From contig NZ_BBME01000009.1 of the NCBI RefSeq assembly GCF_000971395.1, forward strand, positions 310,001 through 374,000: a stretch of DNA of 64,000 nucleotides. The letters run 5' to 3'. The stretch's first letter is position 1. Each line of letters opens with the position of its first letter. This document shows, in pieces, positions 1 through 8,411 of the stretch. This stretch comes from Demequina iriomotensis. GTDB taxonomy: Bacteria; Actinomycetota; Actinomycetes; Actinomycetales; Demequinaceae. The position numbers and the translations under genes are program-made. The notes under the pieces were generated by a model. That model made no database searches and was not told where the DNA came from. It was given only the letters and a program-made list of their open reading frames with translations.

Positions 1-1251
1 GACGACGGCGTCTACTGGCTGTTCTCCACGGACGCGGACGCCGACGGTCCCCTGCGCGCCTCGGGCGCGCAGATCCGCCGCTCCGCCGACCTGGTCTCCT
101 GGGAGCACGTGGGCTGCGCGCTCGACGGCGTGCCCGGCCCGGCGCACGCGCACGCGGGCGCCGAGGGCCTGTGGGCGCCCGACGTGGTGCGCGTCGACAC
201 CGCCGCGGGGGTCGAGTGGCGCATGTACTACTCGGCGTCCACGTTCGGCTCGCGCACCTCGGCCATCGGCCTCGCCGTCGCGCCGCATCCGCGCGGCCCG
301 TGGGAGGACCGCGGCATCGTCGTGGCCACGGAGCACGACCGCGACGGCCACAACGCCATCGACGCGCAGCTCGTGATCGACGGCGACCGCCACCACCTGG
401 TCTACGGCTCCTTCTTCGGCGGGCTCCACATCTTCGAGGTGGATCCCGTCACCGGCTTCGCGCTCGACGCGCCGGCGCCCGCACCCGGACAGCACGGCGC
501 GCCCGCATCGTCCCTCGGGACGCTCATCGCGCGGCGGCCGCGGTCCGTCGACACCGCGATCGAGGGCCCGTACCTGGTGCCCCGTCCCGGGGGCGGCTGG
601 GCGCTCATCGTCTCCTACGACTCGCTGGTGAGCACGTACCACGTGCGCGTCGCGGTCGCCGAGGACCTCTACGGTCCGTACGTGGACCACGAGGGCCGGT
701 CGATGACGGACCTCGACGCCGATCCGCTCGCGGTGGGCCTGACCGTCCTCGCGAGCCACCGGCTCGAAGGCGCCGAGCGCGGCATCCTTGCGCCGGGCCA
801 CGCCTCGGTGCTCACCGAGCCCGGTCGCCAGCTGCTGGTGCACCACACCCGCTTCGCCGAGACCCCGCGTCAGCACGAGGTGCAGGTGCGCCGCCTGGTG
901 TGGACGCACGGCGGGTGGCCGCTCGTGTCGATCCAGACCTGGGCGGGGGAGCGGGAGGACGATGCGGAGGCCGGCTGGCCGGCCGACGTCGCCTCCCTCG
1001 CGGGCGAGTGGGAGATCGTCGACTACGCGCTGCCCACCGACGTGGTCCAGGCGTCACGCCGGGTGTCGGTGGGCGAGGCCGAGTTCGCCGGGCTGGTCGC
1101 GCATGGCGCGGGACGGTTCACCCGCGACGGGGAGTCCCCGGTCGACGCCGTGGTGTTCCCCGCGTGGGACGCGGTGCGCGCGGTTGCCACCCTGAGCTTC
1201 GCCGCGCGTGGGCCTCAGGGCACGGTCGTGGTGGGGACCCGGGTGGGATGA
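1..1251 (+). CDS. GH43-family glycoside hydrolase, 5' end missing
   Basis: The reading frame is open from base 1, so the true start lies outside the window. The protein looks like a five-bladed beta-propeller GH43 enzyme of the arabinan endo-1,5-alpha-L-arabinosidase or arabinofuranosidase type. Visible family landmarks are WAPDV, YYSAS, the Asp of NAIDAQLV (the pKa-modulating acid in GH43) and the Glu of AIEGPYLV (the usual general acid). The first catalytic Asp should be upstream of the window. About 130 C-terminal residues continue beyond the propeller. Its stop codon overlaps the start of a YesL-like gene, and a GH127 arabinofuranosidase lies close by, which supports a role in using arabinose-containing plant polysaccharides. 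The exact substrate cannot be read from sequence. Confidence 0.85.
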   Translation, partial: DDGVYWLFSTDADADGPLRASGAQIRRSADLVSWEHVGCALDGVPGPAHAHAGAEGLWAPDVVRVDTAAGVEWRMYYSASTFGSRTSAIGLAVAPHPRGPWEDRGIVVATEHDRDGHNAIDAQLVIDGDRHHLVYGSFFGGLHIFEVDPVTGFALDAPAPAPGQHGAPASSLGTLIARRPRSVDTAIEGPYLVPRPGGGWALIVSYDSLVSTYHVRVAVAEDLYGPYVDHEGRSMTDLDADPLAVGLTVLASHRLEGAERGILAPGHASVLTEPGRQLLVHHTRFAETPRQHEVQVRRLVWTHGGWPLVSIQTWAGEREDDAEAGWPADVASLAGEWEIVDYALPTDVVQASRRVSVGEAEFAGLVAHGAGRFTRDGESPVDAVVFPAWDAVRAVATLSFAARGPQGTVVVGTRVG

Positions 1252-1958
1252 TGGCTGTCGTGGCGGAGCGGGAACGGAGCGAGCGCGAGCGGCGGCTGAC
1301 GCCGCTCGAGGGCTCGCCCGCGGACATCGACGAGGTCCCCGGCTGGACCGGTCGCGTCATGGTGTGGCTGCGGGTCATCGCGCACCTGGTCGCGGTCCAG
1401 CTGCTGATGATCGCCGGCACCGCGCTCGGCCTGGTGGTCGTGGGCCTCGGCCCCGCCCTGGTCTCCGGCTCGCGGCTCCTGCGGCGCATCGTCGACGGCG
1501 ACCCCTCCGACGCCGTGTGGGGGGACTTCTGGCGCGCGTACCGCGCGGAGCGGCCGCGCGCGACGCTCGTCACGGTGCCCTTCATGGGCGTGATCGCGGT
1601 CGCGTGGTACGAGCTGCTGGTGCTGCTCGCGTACGGCGGCGACACCATGACGGCAGTGCTGTCGGGCGCGGTCATCGCGCTCGGCGCGTACGCCGTCGCG
1701 TGCCTGGGCTACGCCCCGCACGTCCTGCGGCGCTATGCGGACGCGCCGGGCCGCGCGCTGCGCTTCGTCGCCGTCGCGCCGCTGCTGTCCCCGCTCACGG
1801 CCATCGGCTGCGCCGTCACGGTGATCGCACTCACCGTGGTCGGGCTGCGGTTCCTGCCCGTGATGATCCTCATCGGGCTGTCGGTGCCGCTGCTGCTCAC
1901 GGGCCTGATCGTCGACCGCTGGCTCGACAAGGTGGACGCGCGAGGCTCGCTCGCCTGA
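1248..1958 (+). CDS. YesL/DUF624-family membrane protein
   Basis: This 236-residue integral membrane protein begins at an ATG (1248) that overlaps the stop of the GH43 gene, so the two are probably translationally coupled. An ATG at 1251 is an equally possible start. About 35 charged residues precede four or five hydrophobic segments (for example VQLLMIAGTALGLVVVGLG and VAVAPLLSPLTAIGCAV). The early glycine-rich helix followed by a SRLLRRI loop and a FWRAYRAE stretch resembles YesL/DUF624 proteins, which often sit beside rhamnogalacturonan or arabinan utilisation genes. Their biochemical role is not known. Linkage to GH43 and GH127 genes suggests an accessory role in sugar uptake or sensing. 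Confidence 0.75.
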   Translation: MMAVVAERERSERERRLTPLEGSPADIDEVPGWTGRVMVWLRVIAHLVAVQLLMIAGTALGLVVVGLGPALVSGSRLLRRIVDGDPSDAVWGDFWRAYRAERPRATLVTVPFMGVIAVAWYELLVLLAYGGDTMTAVLSGAVIALGAYAVACLGYAPHVLRRYADAPGRALRFVAVAPLLSPLTAIGCAVTVIALTVVGLRFLPVMILIGLSVPLLLTGLIVDRWLDKVDARGSLA

Positions 1959-1960
1959 CG

Positions 1961-2986
1961 TCAGGACCCGGTCGACTCGCGGGGCACGAGCGCGAAGTCC
2001 GCGATGACGCGCCGGAAGGCCTCGTCGCCGCCCGCGATGCGCGCGAGCAGCAGGTCCACCGCCTCCTGGGCGATCTGCTCGCGGCCGGGGGAGATCGACG
2101 ACAGCGTGGGCGACGTGTACGCGGCGTCCTCGATGTCGTCGAAGCCGATGACCGCGACCGTGTCCGGCACGTCGATCCCGCGTGCGTGGAGGGCGTGCAG
2201 CGCGCCGAGCGCGAGAGCGTCGTTGAGGCCGAACACCGCGTCGAACTCCACGCCCGTGCCGACCAGGTGGTCGATGCACTCGGCGCCCGTCGCGCGGTGC
2301 CACAGGCCGCCCTCGACGATGAGGTCCGGGTCGAGCGGGATGCCGTTGGCGGCCAGCGCCGCCTGGTAGCCGAGCACGCGCAGGGCGGCGGAACCCATCG
2401 TCTCGCCGGCGTGCGCGCCGATGACGGCGATGCGGCGCCGTCCCTGGTCGATGAGGTGCTGCGTCGCCGCGCGAGCCGCGTCGACGTTGTTCATGGTGAC
2501 GTGGTCCCAGTCGCCGCCGAAGATGCGCTCGCCCAGCACGACCAGCGGGTAGTCGACCTTGAGCGCGTCCGCGTCGTCGGGTCCCAGCTCGAGCGGGGAG
2601 AAGATCAGCCCGTCGGTGAGCTGGCGGCGATCGGAGGTGAGCACGTCGAGCTCGTGCTGGCGGTCGGCGCCCGTCTGCTCGATGAGCACCACGACCCCGC
2701 GCGCCTCGGCGGCGCGGATCACCGAGTCCGCGAGCTCAGCGAAGTACGGCAGCGAGAGCTCGGGGAGCGCGAGGCCGATGATGCCGGTGCGCCCCTGGCG
2801 GAGGCTGCGCGCCGAGAGGTTCATCCGGTAGCCGAGCTCGTCGATCGCCTTCTGGACCTTCTCGCGCGTCGCGGGCCGGATGTGCGGGTAGTCGTTGACC
2901 ACGTTCGACACCGTCTTGACGGACACCCCCGCGAGGGCGGCGACGTCGTGCATCGTCACCGCTCCCCGTCCACCCGAGCTGCTCAC
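1961..2986 (-). CDS. LacI-family transcriptional regulator of the arabinoside locus
   Basis: This is a 341-residue one-component repressor. It has an N-terminal LacI helix-turn-helix (MHDVAALAGVSVKTVSNVVN, then the hinge YRMNLSARSLRQG) and a periplasmic-binding-protein-like effector domain (GIIGLALPELSLPYFAEL to IGFDDIEDAAYTSPTLSSI). The GTG at 2986 overlaps the TGA of the upstream GH127 gene (GTGA), so the regulator is the second gene of a two-gene operon. An internal ATG at 2953 would remove only the first 11 residues. A LacI-type palindrome lies upstream of GH127, so autoregulation together with GH127 is likely. The effector is probably an arabinose-containing sugar; that is inferred from the neighbours only. 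Confidence 0.9.
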   Translation of the reverse strand: MSSSGGRGAVTMHDVAALAGVSVKTVSNVVNDYPHIRPATREKVQKAIDELGYRMNLSARSLRQGRTGIIGLALPELSLPYFAELADSVIRAAEARGVVVLIEQTGADRQHELDVLTSDRRQLTDGLIFSPLELGPDDADALKVDYPLVVLGERIFGGDWDHVTMNNVDAARAATQHLIDQGRRRIAVIGAHAGETMGSAALRVLGYQAALAANGIPLDPDLIVEGGLWHRATGAECIDHLVGTGVEFDAVFGLNDALALGALHALHARGIDVPDTVAVIGFDDIEDAAYTSPTLSSISPGREQIAQEAVDLLLARIAGGDEAFRRVIADFALVPRESTGS

Positions 2987-4914
2987 GGCGTCGCGACCTC
3001 CTCGTCCACGGGGATCCACACCCGCATCGCGCCGCCCGCGCGGTTCGCCCAGCGGGCGTACGGGATGGCGCGCAGGGCGATCCTCCCCGGAAGCATGCCA
3101 GAAGCGAGGGGTGGGCGCGAGGACCGCGGCAGCGCCGTCGAGGCGGGGAGCCCGTCGACCCCGCGCACCACCCCCTCCGCGAGCACCGTCGCGCCGGCGC
3201 GCAGCGACGCGACGCCGGGGCCCGGGCGCGGCGCGGCGCGCAGGTCGATGCGGATGTCCTCGAGCGGCACCCCGGGCGGGAGATCCGCCTGCTCGAGGCA
3301 GAACACCACCGGGCCGCGCCGCAGGGCGACGGTGCCGCGCAGCGCATCGACGCGCGGGTGCGGGTCGAGCACATCGACGGGCATCGGCAGGGTGAGCACG
3401 ATGCGGTGGGTGCCGGGCGCGAGCGGCGCGCGGACGTAGCCGTCCGCGCCCGGAGCGGCGGGGGCGGCGGCGCCGTCGACCTCGAGCGTGGCGTCGCGGC
3501 ACCACCCCGGCACGCGCAGCGCGAGCTCCTCGAGCGGGCCGTGCGTTGAGACCTCCACCCGGCCGTCCCACGGGTAGTCGGTGGCGACGGCGAGCGTGGT
3601 GGCGCCGATCCTCACCGTCCCGGCTCCGAACAGGTGCAGCGCGACCTGCCGCTCCGTGCCGGTCGCCGCATATGCGCCGAGCGAGGACACGAGCCGCGCC
3701 AGGTTGGGCGGGCAGCAGGCGCACGCGTACCAGTCGCGGCGGGACGTTGCGGCGGTCCCGTCGGCGCCGGCGCGCACCTGCAGCGGGTTGACGGAGAAGA
3801 AGCGGCGCCCGTCGACGCTCACCGCCGCGGCGATCCCGTTGTGCAGCACGCGCTCCATGGCGTCGGCGTGGCGCGAGGCGCCCGTGGCGAGCAGCATCCG
3901 CCAGTTCCATTGGAACGAGGCGATCGAGGCGCAGGTCTCCGCGTAGGCGCGGTCGGGCGGCAGCTCGTACGGGTCGCCGAAGGACTCGTCGCGGTGACGC
4001 GAGCCCATGCCGCCGGTGACGTGCTCCTTGGTGCCGTGCGCGCTCGTCCACAGCGCGTCGAGCGCCGTGCGCAGGCCGGCGTCGTCGGTCTCGGCCGCGA
4101 CGTCGGCCATGCCCGCGGCGAGGTACAGCTGGCGCACCGCGTGGCCCGTCGCCTCGCGGGCCCCCCGCACCGCGACGTGGTCCTGGAAGTAGGCGGGCTC
4201 GAACGGCCCCGACCCGAGCGCGCCGGAGCCGCGCCGGTCGAGCATCGCGGCCGCCGTGCGGAGGTAGGCGTGCTCGCCGGTGTGCCGGAAGAGCTCGACC
4301 AGCGCGGTCTCGACCTCGGGGTGCCCGCCGTAGGCGTCCGTCCGGGCGCTGTCGGGGCCGAGGGCGTCGACCGCCAGATCGGCGAAGCGGCGCGCGACGC
4401 GCAGCAGGTCGCCCGCCCCGGTGGCGCGCTCGCGCGCGACGCCGGCCTGGATCAGGTGCCCGAGCAGGTAGAGCTCGTGGCCCCACCGCATGTCCTGCCA
4501 CGGCTCCCCGCCGCGCCCCTGGATGGCCGAGCCCAGGTAGCCGTCGTCGCGCTGGACTCGGGCGAGGAGCGCGACGCACTCGCGCGCGAAGGCCGCCCAC
4601 GGCCGCTCCTCGGGGACGCGCGCCTCCTCCCAGGCGATCGCCTCGAGGGTCTTGTACAGGTCGGAGTCCGCGAAGACCGGGCCGCGGAACGGGACCTCGG
4701 GAGCGCCCTCGAGCCGGCGCAGGTTGTCGAGGACGCCGGTGCTCTCCAGGTGCTCGATCACGTGGGGCAGGGTGTGCTCGCGGTTCACCTGCTGCCACGC
4801 GCCCAGCTCATGCGACGGGTCGAGCGCGACGGCGGTGAGAGGCAGCGGCGTCAGGCGATGCGCCGCCACCGCCGACGGTGACGCGGGGGCGCAGACGCCA
4901 TGCGTGCGGACCAT
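2983..4914 (-). CDS. GH127 beta-L-arabinofuranosidase-like enzyme
   Basis: This 643-residue protein matches the GH127 family, which releases beta-L-arabinofuranose using a zinc-bound catalytic cysteine. Both signature segments are present: YAETCAS near residue 325 (the Glu and Cys that bind zinc) and YACACCPPN near residue 398 (the adjacent Cys pair, one of them the nucleophile). An early alpha/alpha-barrel (QVNREHTLPHVIEHLE) and late beta-sandwich segments fit full family length. There is no signal peptide, so it probably acts in the cytoplasm on imported oligosaccharides. The start at 4914 follows a GAGGAGG ribosome site at good distance. Its stop overlaps the start of the LacI regulator. 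A LacI-type palindrome lies about 40 bases upstream. Confidence 0.88.
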   Translation of the reverse strand: MVRTHGVCAPASPSAVAAHRLTPLPLTAVALDPSHELGAWQQVNREHTLPHVIEHLESTGVLDNLRRLEGAPEVPFRGPVFADSDLYKTLEAIAWEEARVPEERPWAAFARECVALLARVQRDDGYLGSAIQGRGGEPWQDMRWGHELYLLGHLIQAGVARERATGAGDLLRVARRFADLAVDALGPDSARTDAYGGHPEVETALVELFRHTGEHAYLRTAAAMLDRRGSGALGSGPFEPAYFQDHVAVRGAREATGHAVRQLYLAAGMADVAAETDDAGLRTALDALWTSAHGTKEHVTGGMGSRHRDESFGDPYELPPDRAYAETCASIASFQWNWRMLLATGASRHADAMERVLHNGIAAAVSVDGRRFFSVNPLQVRAGADGTAATSRRDWYACACCPPNLARLVSSLGAYAATGTERQVALHLFGAGTVRIGATTLAVATDYPWDGRVEVSTHGPLEELALRVPGWCRDATLEVDGAAAPAAPGADGYVRAPLAPGTHRIVLTLPMPVDVLDPHPRVDALRGTVALRRGPVVFCLEQADLPPGVPLEDIRIDLRAAPRPGPGVASLRAGATVLAEGVVRGVDGLPASTALPRSSRPPLASGMLPGRIALRAIPYARWANRAGGAMRVWIPVDEEVATP

Positions 4915-4951
4915 GGACAAGGCTCCTCCTCGAGCTTTGCGGCGGGGACGC

Positions 4952-4969
4952 ATGTGCAACGTTGTAAAT
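4952..4969. promoter_or_regulatory. candidate LacI-type operator for the GH127 operon
   Basis: An AT-rich palindrome centred on AACGTT (TGCAACGTTGTA, 4955-4966) sits 38 bases upstream of the GH127 start. LacI-family regulators of this helix-turn-helix class bind symmetric sites with a central CG. It is the obvious candidate for the linked repressor at 1961-2986, giving negative autoregulation. Position and symmetry are seen; binding is inferred. Confidence 0.6.
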
Positions 4970-5163
4970 CCTAGCGTGCGGCCGCACGGAGCGCACGGGC
5001 GATCGCGACCCGGGTCGCCGCATCGGCCGCGCGCCTGCGGGCAGGAACGGACAAAACGGATAGCCTCGAGGAGGCGTGCGCGACGAGGCGCGCGCCGCGG
5101 GCATCGGGGCGCGCTTCGCCGTGCGTCCCCGCCTGGACGCTGCGGCGACGTGGGAGGTGTCGC

Positions 5164-6192
5164 GTGGACAGTGTGGTGCTCGAGGTCGGGATCGGCCTCG
5201 CCGTCGTGTTCTTCATCGTCGCCACGCTGGTGAGCGCGGTCCATCAGATGGCCACGCGGCTGCTCAACACGCGCTCGAAGGCCCTATGGGCGCGTCTCGA
5301 CGAGCTGCTCACCGGTCAGGATCACGAGCTCGGGTACCCGTCGATCCTCGGCGGTGACGACGTGCGTCCCGTGCATCGCAACCCCGGCGAGGACGGCGCG
5401 GGACCAGGGACGCTGCAGGAGCTCGCGCAGACCGGCGCCATCGGCGGTCTCGACTACGTGGGGCTCGGCCGCACCACCAAGGTCCACCACATCCCGGGGC
5501 GCGTGTTCGCGACGGCGCTCGCGGAGCTGGCGGAGTCGCGCGAGGGGGACGGGCTCCCGGGCAAGGTCGAGACGCTCGCGCAGGACTATGCGGGCACCCC
5601 GCTCGGGGAGTTCCTGCGCTCGACCGGGGTACGGACCGCGGATCGCGTCGAGGGGTTCCTCGACGCGACGGATCGCTGGTTCGACGCCCAGATGGAGGTG
5701 CTGACCCTCACGTACCGTCGGAACGTCAAGGCGGTGCTCGCGGTGGTCGGCCTGATCGTGGCGCTCGTGTTCAACGTCAACGCGTTCACCATCGGCGCCG
5801 CGCTGCTGCACAACGGGGACCTGCGCGCGACGGCGGTGACCTTCGCCGCGGACCTCGCCGCGAGCGACGTGGGCCCGTGCGCCGCGGCGGACGATGCCGA
5901 GCGCTTCGCGTGCGCGCAGGGCGAGCTGGCGACGTTCGCGAACGCGGGGCTCCTGCTGCCCAGCAGCGGGGACGATCCGGAGGCGGACCCCGCCGTGCCG
6001 CGCTTCACCGTCATGTTCTCGGGCGCCTACTGGGAGGCGTTCGGGGCGGCCCACTGGCCTCCCCACATGTCGTTCTGGGGGCACCTGCTGTCCGTCACGG
6101 GCCTGCTGGTCACGGCCGCCGCGGCGTCGCTCGGCGGACCCTTCTGGTTCGACCTGGTCAAGCGGCTCACGGGCCTGCGCAAGGCCCGCTGA
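5164..6192 (+). CDS. hypothetical membrane protein with three membrane segments
   Basis: This 342-residue protein starts at GTG 5164 behind a GGGAGGT ribosome site. An N-terminal membrane helix lies at residues 5-25 (VVLEVGIGLAVVFFIVATLV). A long cytoplasmic stretch of about 150 residues follows. A second helix lies near residues 190-210 (AVLAVVGLIVALVFNVNAF), and a third is close to the C-terminus (GHLLSVTGLLVTAAAASLGG) and is followed by FWFDLVKRLTGLR. The pattern WFD-x-x-M before helix two, and the FWFDLL-like C-terminus, are shared by a widespread uncharacterised family whose members I cannot name. There is no enzyme motif. It stands alone between divergent neighbours, so context gives no role. 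Confidence 0.75.
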   Translation: MDSVVLEVGIGLAVVFFIVATLVSAVHQMATRLLNTRSKALWARLDELLTGQDHELGYPSILGGDDVRPVHRNPGEDGAGPGTLQELAQTGAIGGLDYVGLGRTTKVHHIPGRVFATALAELAESREGDGLPGKVETLAQDYAGTPLGEFLRSTGVRTADRVEGFLDATDRWFDAQMEVLTLTYRRNVKAVLAVVGLIVALVFNVNAFTIGAALLHNGDLRATAVTFAADLAASDVGPCAAADDAERFACAQGELATFANAGLLLPSSGDDPEADPAVPRFTVMFSGAYWEAFGAAHWPPHMSFWGHLLSVTGLLVTAAAASLGGPFWFDLVKRLTGLRKAR

Positions 6193-6210
6193 GCCGCGCG
6201 GCGACGCGCC

Positions 6211-7230
6211 TCAGAACACCACGGTCCATCCCTCGGCTCGCACGTCGTCGCGCGTGTACGCCACCCCGTCGACCTTGAGCCCCGTGGCGTCGAGGAGGGT
6301 GATCGCGCCGCCCGAGTTGCCCAGCTGGACCTGCGGTGCGAGGCGGCACGTCGCCGCGTGGCCCGGTGCGAGCGCGGCGACGTCGACCGCGCAGGTGTGC
6401 TTCGCACGGTCCGCGAGCAGCCAGCCCGCGAGGTCGACCGGCGCGGGCGACGCGTTGAGCAGGGTCACGGTCTCCGCCTCGGGTGCCGGTCCCTCGGGGT
6501 TGACGAGCGCGCCGACGATGCGGACGCGGCCGTCGGGCCGCGGCGCGGGGACCGTGCCGTCGACCGGGGCGGGGGCGGCGATCGTGTGGCCCGTCGCATC
6601 GTCCGTGTGCCATCCCTGGCTCTGGAAGGCGAGGAGGATCGCCACCCAGCGGCCGGCAGCGGGGAGGTGGATGAGCAGGCCGCCGTCCTGCCACACGCCG
6701 TCGTCGCCGGTGAAGCGGCCGACGTTGCCCTGGTTCATGTGGATGTCGTGCACGCCGTTGCCCGGGCTGAAGCCGAAGATCTTGTCCGCCTTGCCGTCCT
6801 CGGGGCCCCAGCGCTCCCCGAATGCGTACACGCGCCCCTCCGGATCGTCGATCGCGCGTCCGATCGCGTGGTCGAGGCGGTCCGCCAGGTCGTTGTCGGG
6901 ACCGGGGGCGTCGGGCGGGATGGGCACCATCGCGGCGCGGTCGACCAGGTTCGCGCGGATGAGGTCGAGCGCGGCGCCGCCGGGCGCGGAGGCGAGCGGG
7001 GACCAGCCGTCGACCGCGGGAAGCGACGCGAGCAGCGGATGAAGGAAGTCCTCGACCATGGCGAACAGGAGCTCCGACGGCGCGACCTGCGACAGCACGT
7101 TGATCGCGATCCGGAAGTGCGTCCCGTCGCCGTCGACCATGTGGACCTGGAAGTGAGGGCTCCCGGCGCCGCCCTCCCGGCGCCTGTCCACGGGCCGGGC
7201 CCGCAGCACCCCGTACGACCTGAGCGGCAT
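6211..7230 (-). CDS. DUF2278 (YukJ-like) protein with C-terminal lamin-tail domain
   Basis: This 339-residue protein begins MPLRSYGVLRARPVD, typical of DUF2278, with HFQV and FRIAINV strands following. Further DUF2278 features are DLIRAN, a Pro-rich MVPIPP loop, and a HDIHMNQGN segment near the middle that looks like a metal-binding or catalytic site. Residues from about 215 on (VRIVGALVNPEGPAPEAETV, then NASPAPVDLAGW and LGNSGG) form a lamin-tail (LTD) beta-sandwich. Such LTD domains usually mediate binding to DNA, proteins or envelopes. There is no signal peptide. I chose ATG 7230 because the upstream extension is Arg-rich shadow sequence and a GAGAGGGGG site precedes this ATG. The function of the family is unknown. 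Confidence 0.8.
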   Translation of the reverse strand: MPLRSYGVLRARPVDRRREGGAGSPHFQVHMVDGDGTHFRIAINVLSQVAPSELLFAMVEDFLHPLLASLPAVDGWSPLASAPGGAALDLIRANLVDRAAMVPIPPDAPGPDNDLADRLDHAIGRAIDDPEGRVYAFGERWGPEDGKADKIFGFSPGNGVHDIHMNQGNVGRFTGDDGVWQDGGLLIHLPAAGRWVAILLAFQSQGWHTDDATGHTIAAPAPVDGTVPAPRPDGRVRIVGALVNPEGPAPEAETVTLLNASPAPVDLAGWLLADRAKHTCAVDVAALAPGHAATCRLAPQVQLGNSGGAITLLDATGLKVDGVAYTRDDVRAEGWTVVF

Positions 7231-7408
7231 CGTGCGCCCCCTCTCGGGCGGCGCCGTCGGCGACGGTGCGCCCCGCCTTCGATGGTAGGTCCGTCTCCCG
7301 TCCCGCGTGCGGCGGAGGGTGGGCGACCCGGGCGCGCACCTGTGGACGAACGTGCGCGGGAGGTTCATCCTTGAAGGTGGCTCGAAGTCGAGTGTTCGGG
7401 GGCGGGCG

Positions 7409-8152
7409 ATGGCGGAGCACGCGAGCGGAGCGGCGCCCAGGGAGGCGCCGTCGATCCATCTTCTCGACGGCCCGTACGTGCGCGAGCTCGGGCGTCGCCT
7501 CGCGGTGCCCGAGGGGTCCGGTCGGCTGCTCGTCTACGTCGCCCTGCGCAACGGCAGGGCCGTGACGCGCCAGCGCATCGCGGGCACGCTGTGGCCCGAG
7601 GTCGGCGAGGATCGCGCCGCGGGCAACCTGAGGACGGCGCTCTGGCGGCTGCGTGCCGCGGGCATCCACGTGCTCGCCGAGGGCGGGCACGGGCTCGCGG
7701 TGGCCGCGGGGGTGGCGATCGACGTGTTCGATGCCAACGCGTGGGCGGGCCGGGTGGTGAGCGGGACGGCACGGCAGGGCGACCTCGACCTCGCGCGCCT
7801 CCACCCGGCGGCGCTCGACCTGCTGCCCGACTGGTACGACGACTGGCTGGTGCTCGAGCGCGAGCGCCTGCGCCAATGGATGCTGCATGCGCTCGAGGAG
7901 CTCAGCAGGGAGCTCGTGGCCCGGGGCCGCTACTGCGAGGCCATCGAGGCGGCGATCACCGCGATCGACGTCGACCCCTTGCGCGAGAGCGCGCAGCGTG
8001 CGCTCATCGCCGCGCACCTCGCCGAGGGCAACGTGGGCGAGGCGCGGCGCGTCTACGCGGCGTTCGCGCGGCTGCTGGAGAGCGAGCTGGGGGTCGCGCC
8101 GTCGCCGGCGACGACGGCGCTCGTCGGGAGCCCGCTCCCGCTCGCGGGCTGA
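7409..8152 (+). CDS. SARP-type (BTAD) transcriptional regulator
   Basis: This 247-residue protein has the two-part SARP layout. The winged-helix DNA-binding part is at residues 17-95 (HLLDGPYV, GRLLVYVALRNGRAVTRQRI, LWPEVGEDRAAGNLRTALWR). The bacterial transcriptional activation domain spans residues 130-235 (LLPDWYDDWLVLERERLRQ, then AIEAAITAIDVDPLRESAQR). SARPs activate clustered pathway genes by binding direct repeats that overlap the -35 box. The start at 7409 follows GGGGGCGGG. It lies next to the subtilase and lanthionine-type cluster, so that cluster is a reasonable target, although no obvious SARP direct repeat was found. Confidence 0.85.
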   Translation: MAEHASGAAPREAPSIHLLDGPYVRELGRRLAVPEGSGRLLVYVALRNGRAVTRQRIAGTLWPEVGEDRAAGNLRTALWRLRAAGIHVLAEGGHGLAVAAGVAIDVFDANAWAGRVVSGTARQGDLDLARLHPAALDLLPDWYDDWLVLERERLRQWMLHALEELSRELVARGRYCEAIEAAITAIDVDPLRESAQRALIAAHLAEGNVGEARRVYAAFARLLESELGVAPSPATTALVGSPLPLAG

Positions 8153-8159
8153 GCCGCGC

Positions 8160-8384
8160 CTACTGGACGTCGCTGCCCGGATCGGGCAGCTGGTGGCGGA
8201 CGGCGCCATGGACCTGCACGCCCGCGACCCCGTCGAGCGCGCTCGGATCGTCGATGCTGCCCGACACCATCCCGACGGACCGCATCACCTGGTCGACCGT
8301 CATGCCACGGGCGCGCAGGCGCGCCACCACGTCGTCGATCTGCGCGACGTGCGCATCGTCCACCGCCACGGTGATCCTGGCCAC
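8160..8384 (-). CDS. small subtilase-partner protein, inhibitor I9-like
   Basis: This 74-residue protein starts at GTG 8384 and lies 27 bases downstream of a subtilase on the same strand. Its sequence (MARITVAVDDAHVAQIDDVV, then LRARGMTVDQVMRSVGMVSG and ALDGVAGVQV) has the strand-helix-strand-strand-helix-strand pattern of subtilisin propeptides and I9-type inhibitors. It ends with a short acidic tail (LPDPGSDVQ) that could occupy the protease active site. Small proteins of this type are often encoded beside S8 proteases and are sometimes misnamed aldolases. A cis-encoded chaperone or inhibitor of subtilase 1 is the likeliest role. Confidence 0.7.
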   Translation of the reverse strand: MARITVAVDDAHVAQIDDVVARLRARGMTVDQVMRSVGMVSGSIDDPSALDGVAGVQVHGAVRHQLPDPGSDVQ

Positions 8385-8411
8385 GGTCCCGACCCTACGC
8401 GCGTGCGCCGG

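Noticed and set aside
1961..4798. 945-codon minus frame spanning LacI and GH127
   Set aside because: Its first two thirds are Arg/Ala-rich shadow of GH127 in another frame; only the final part is a real LacI gene, which starts at 2986.
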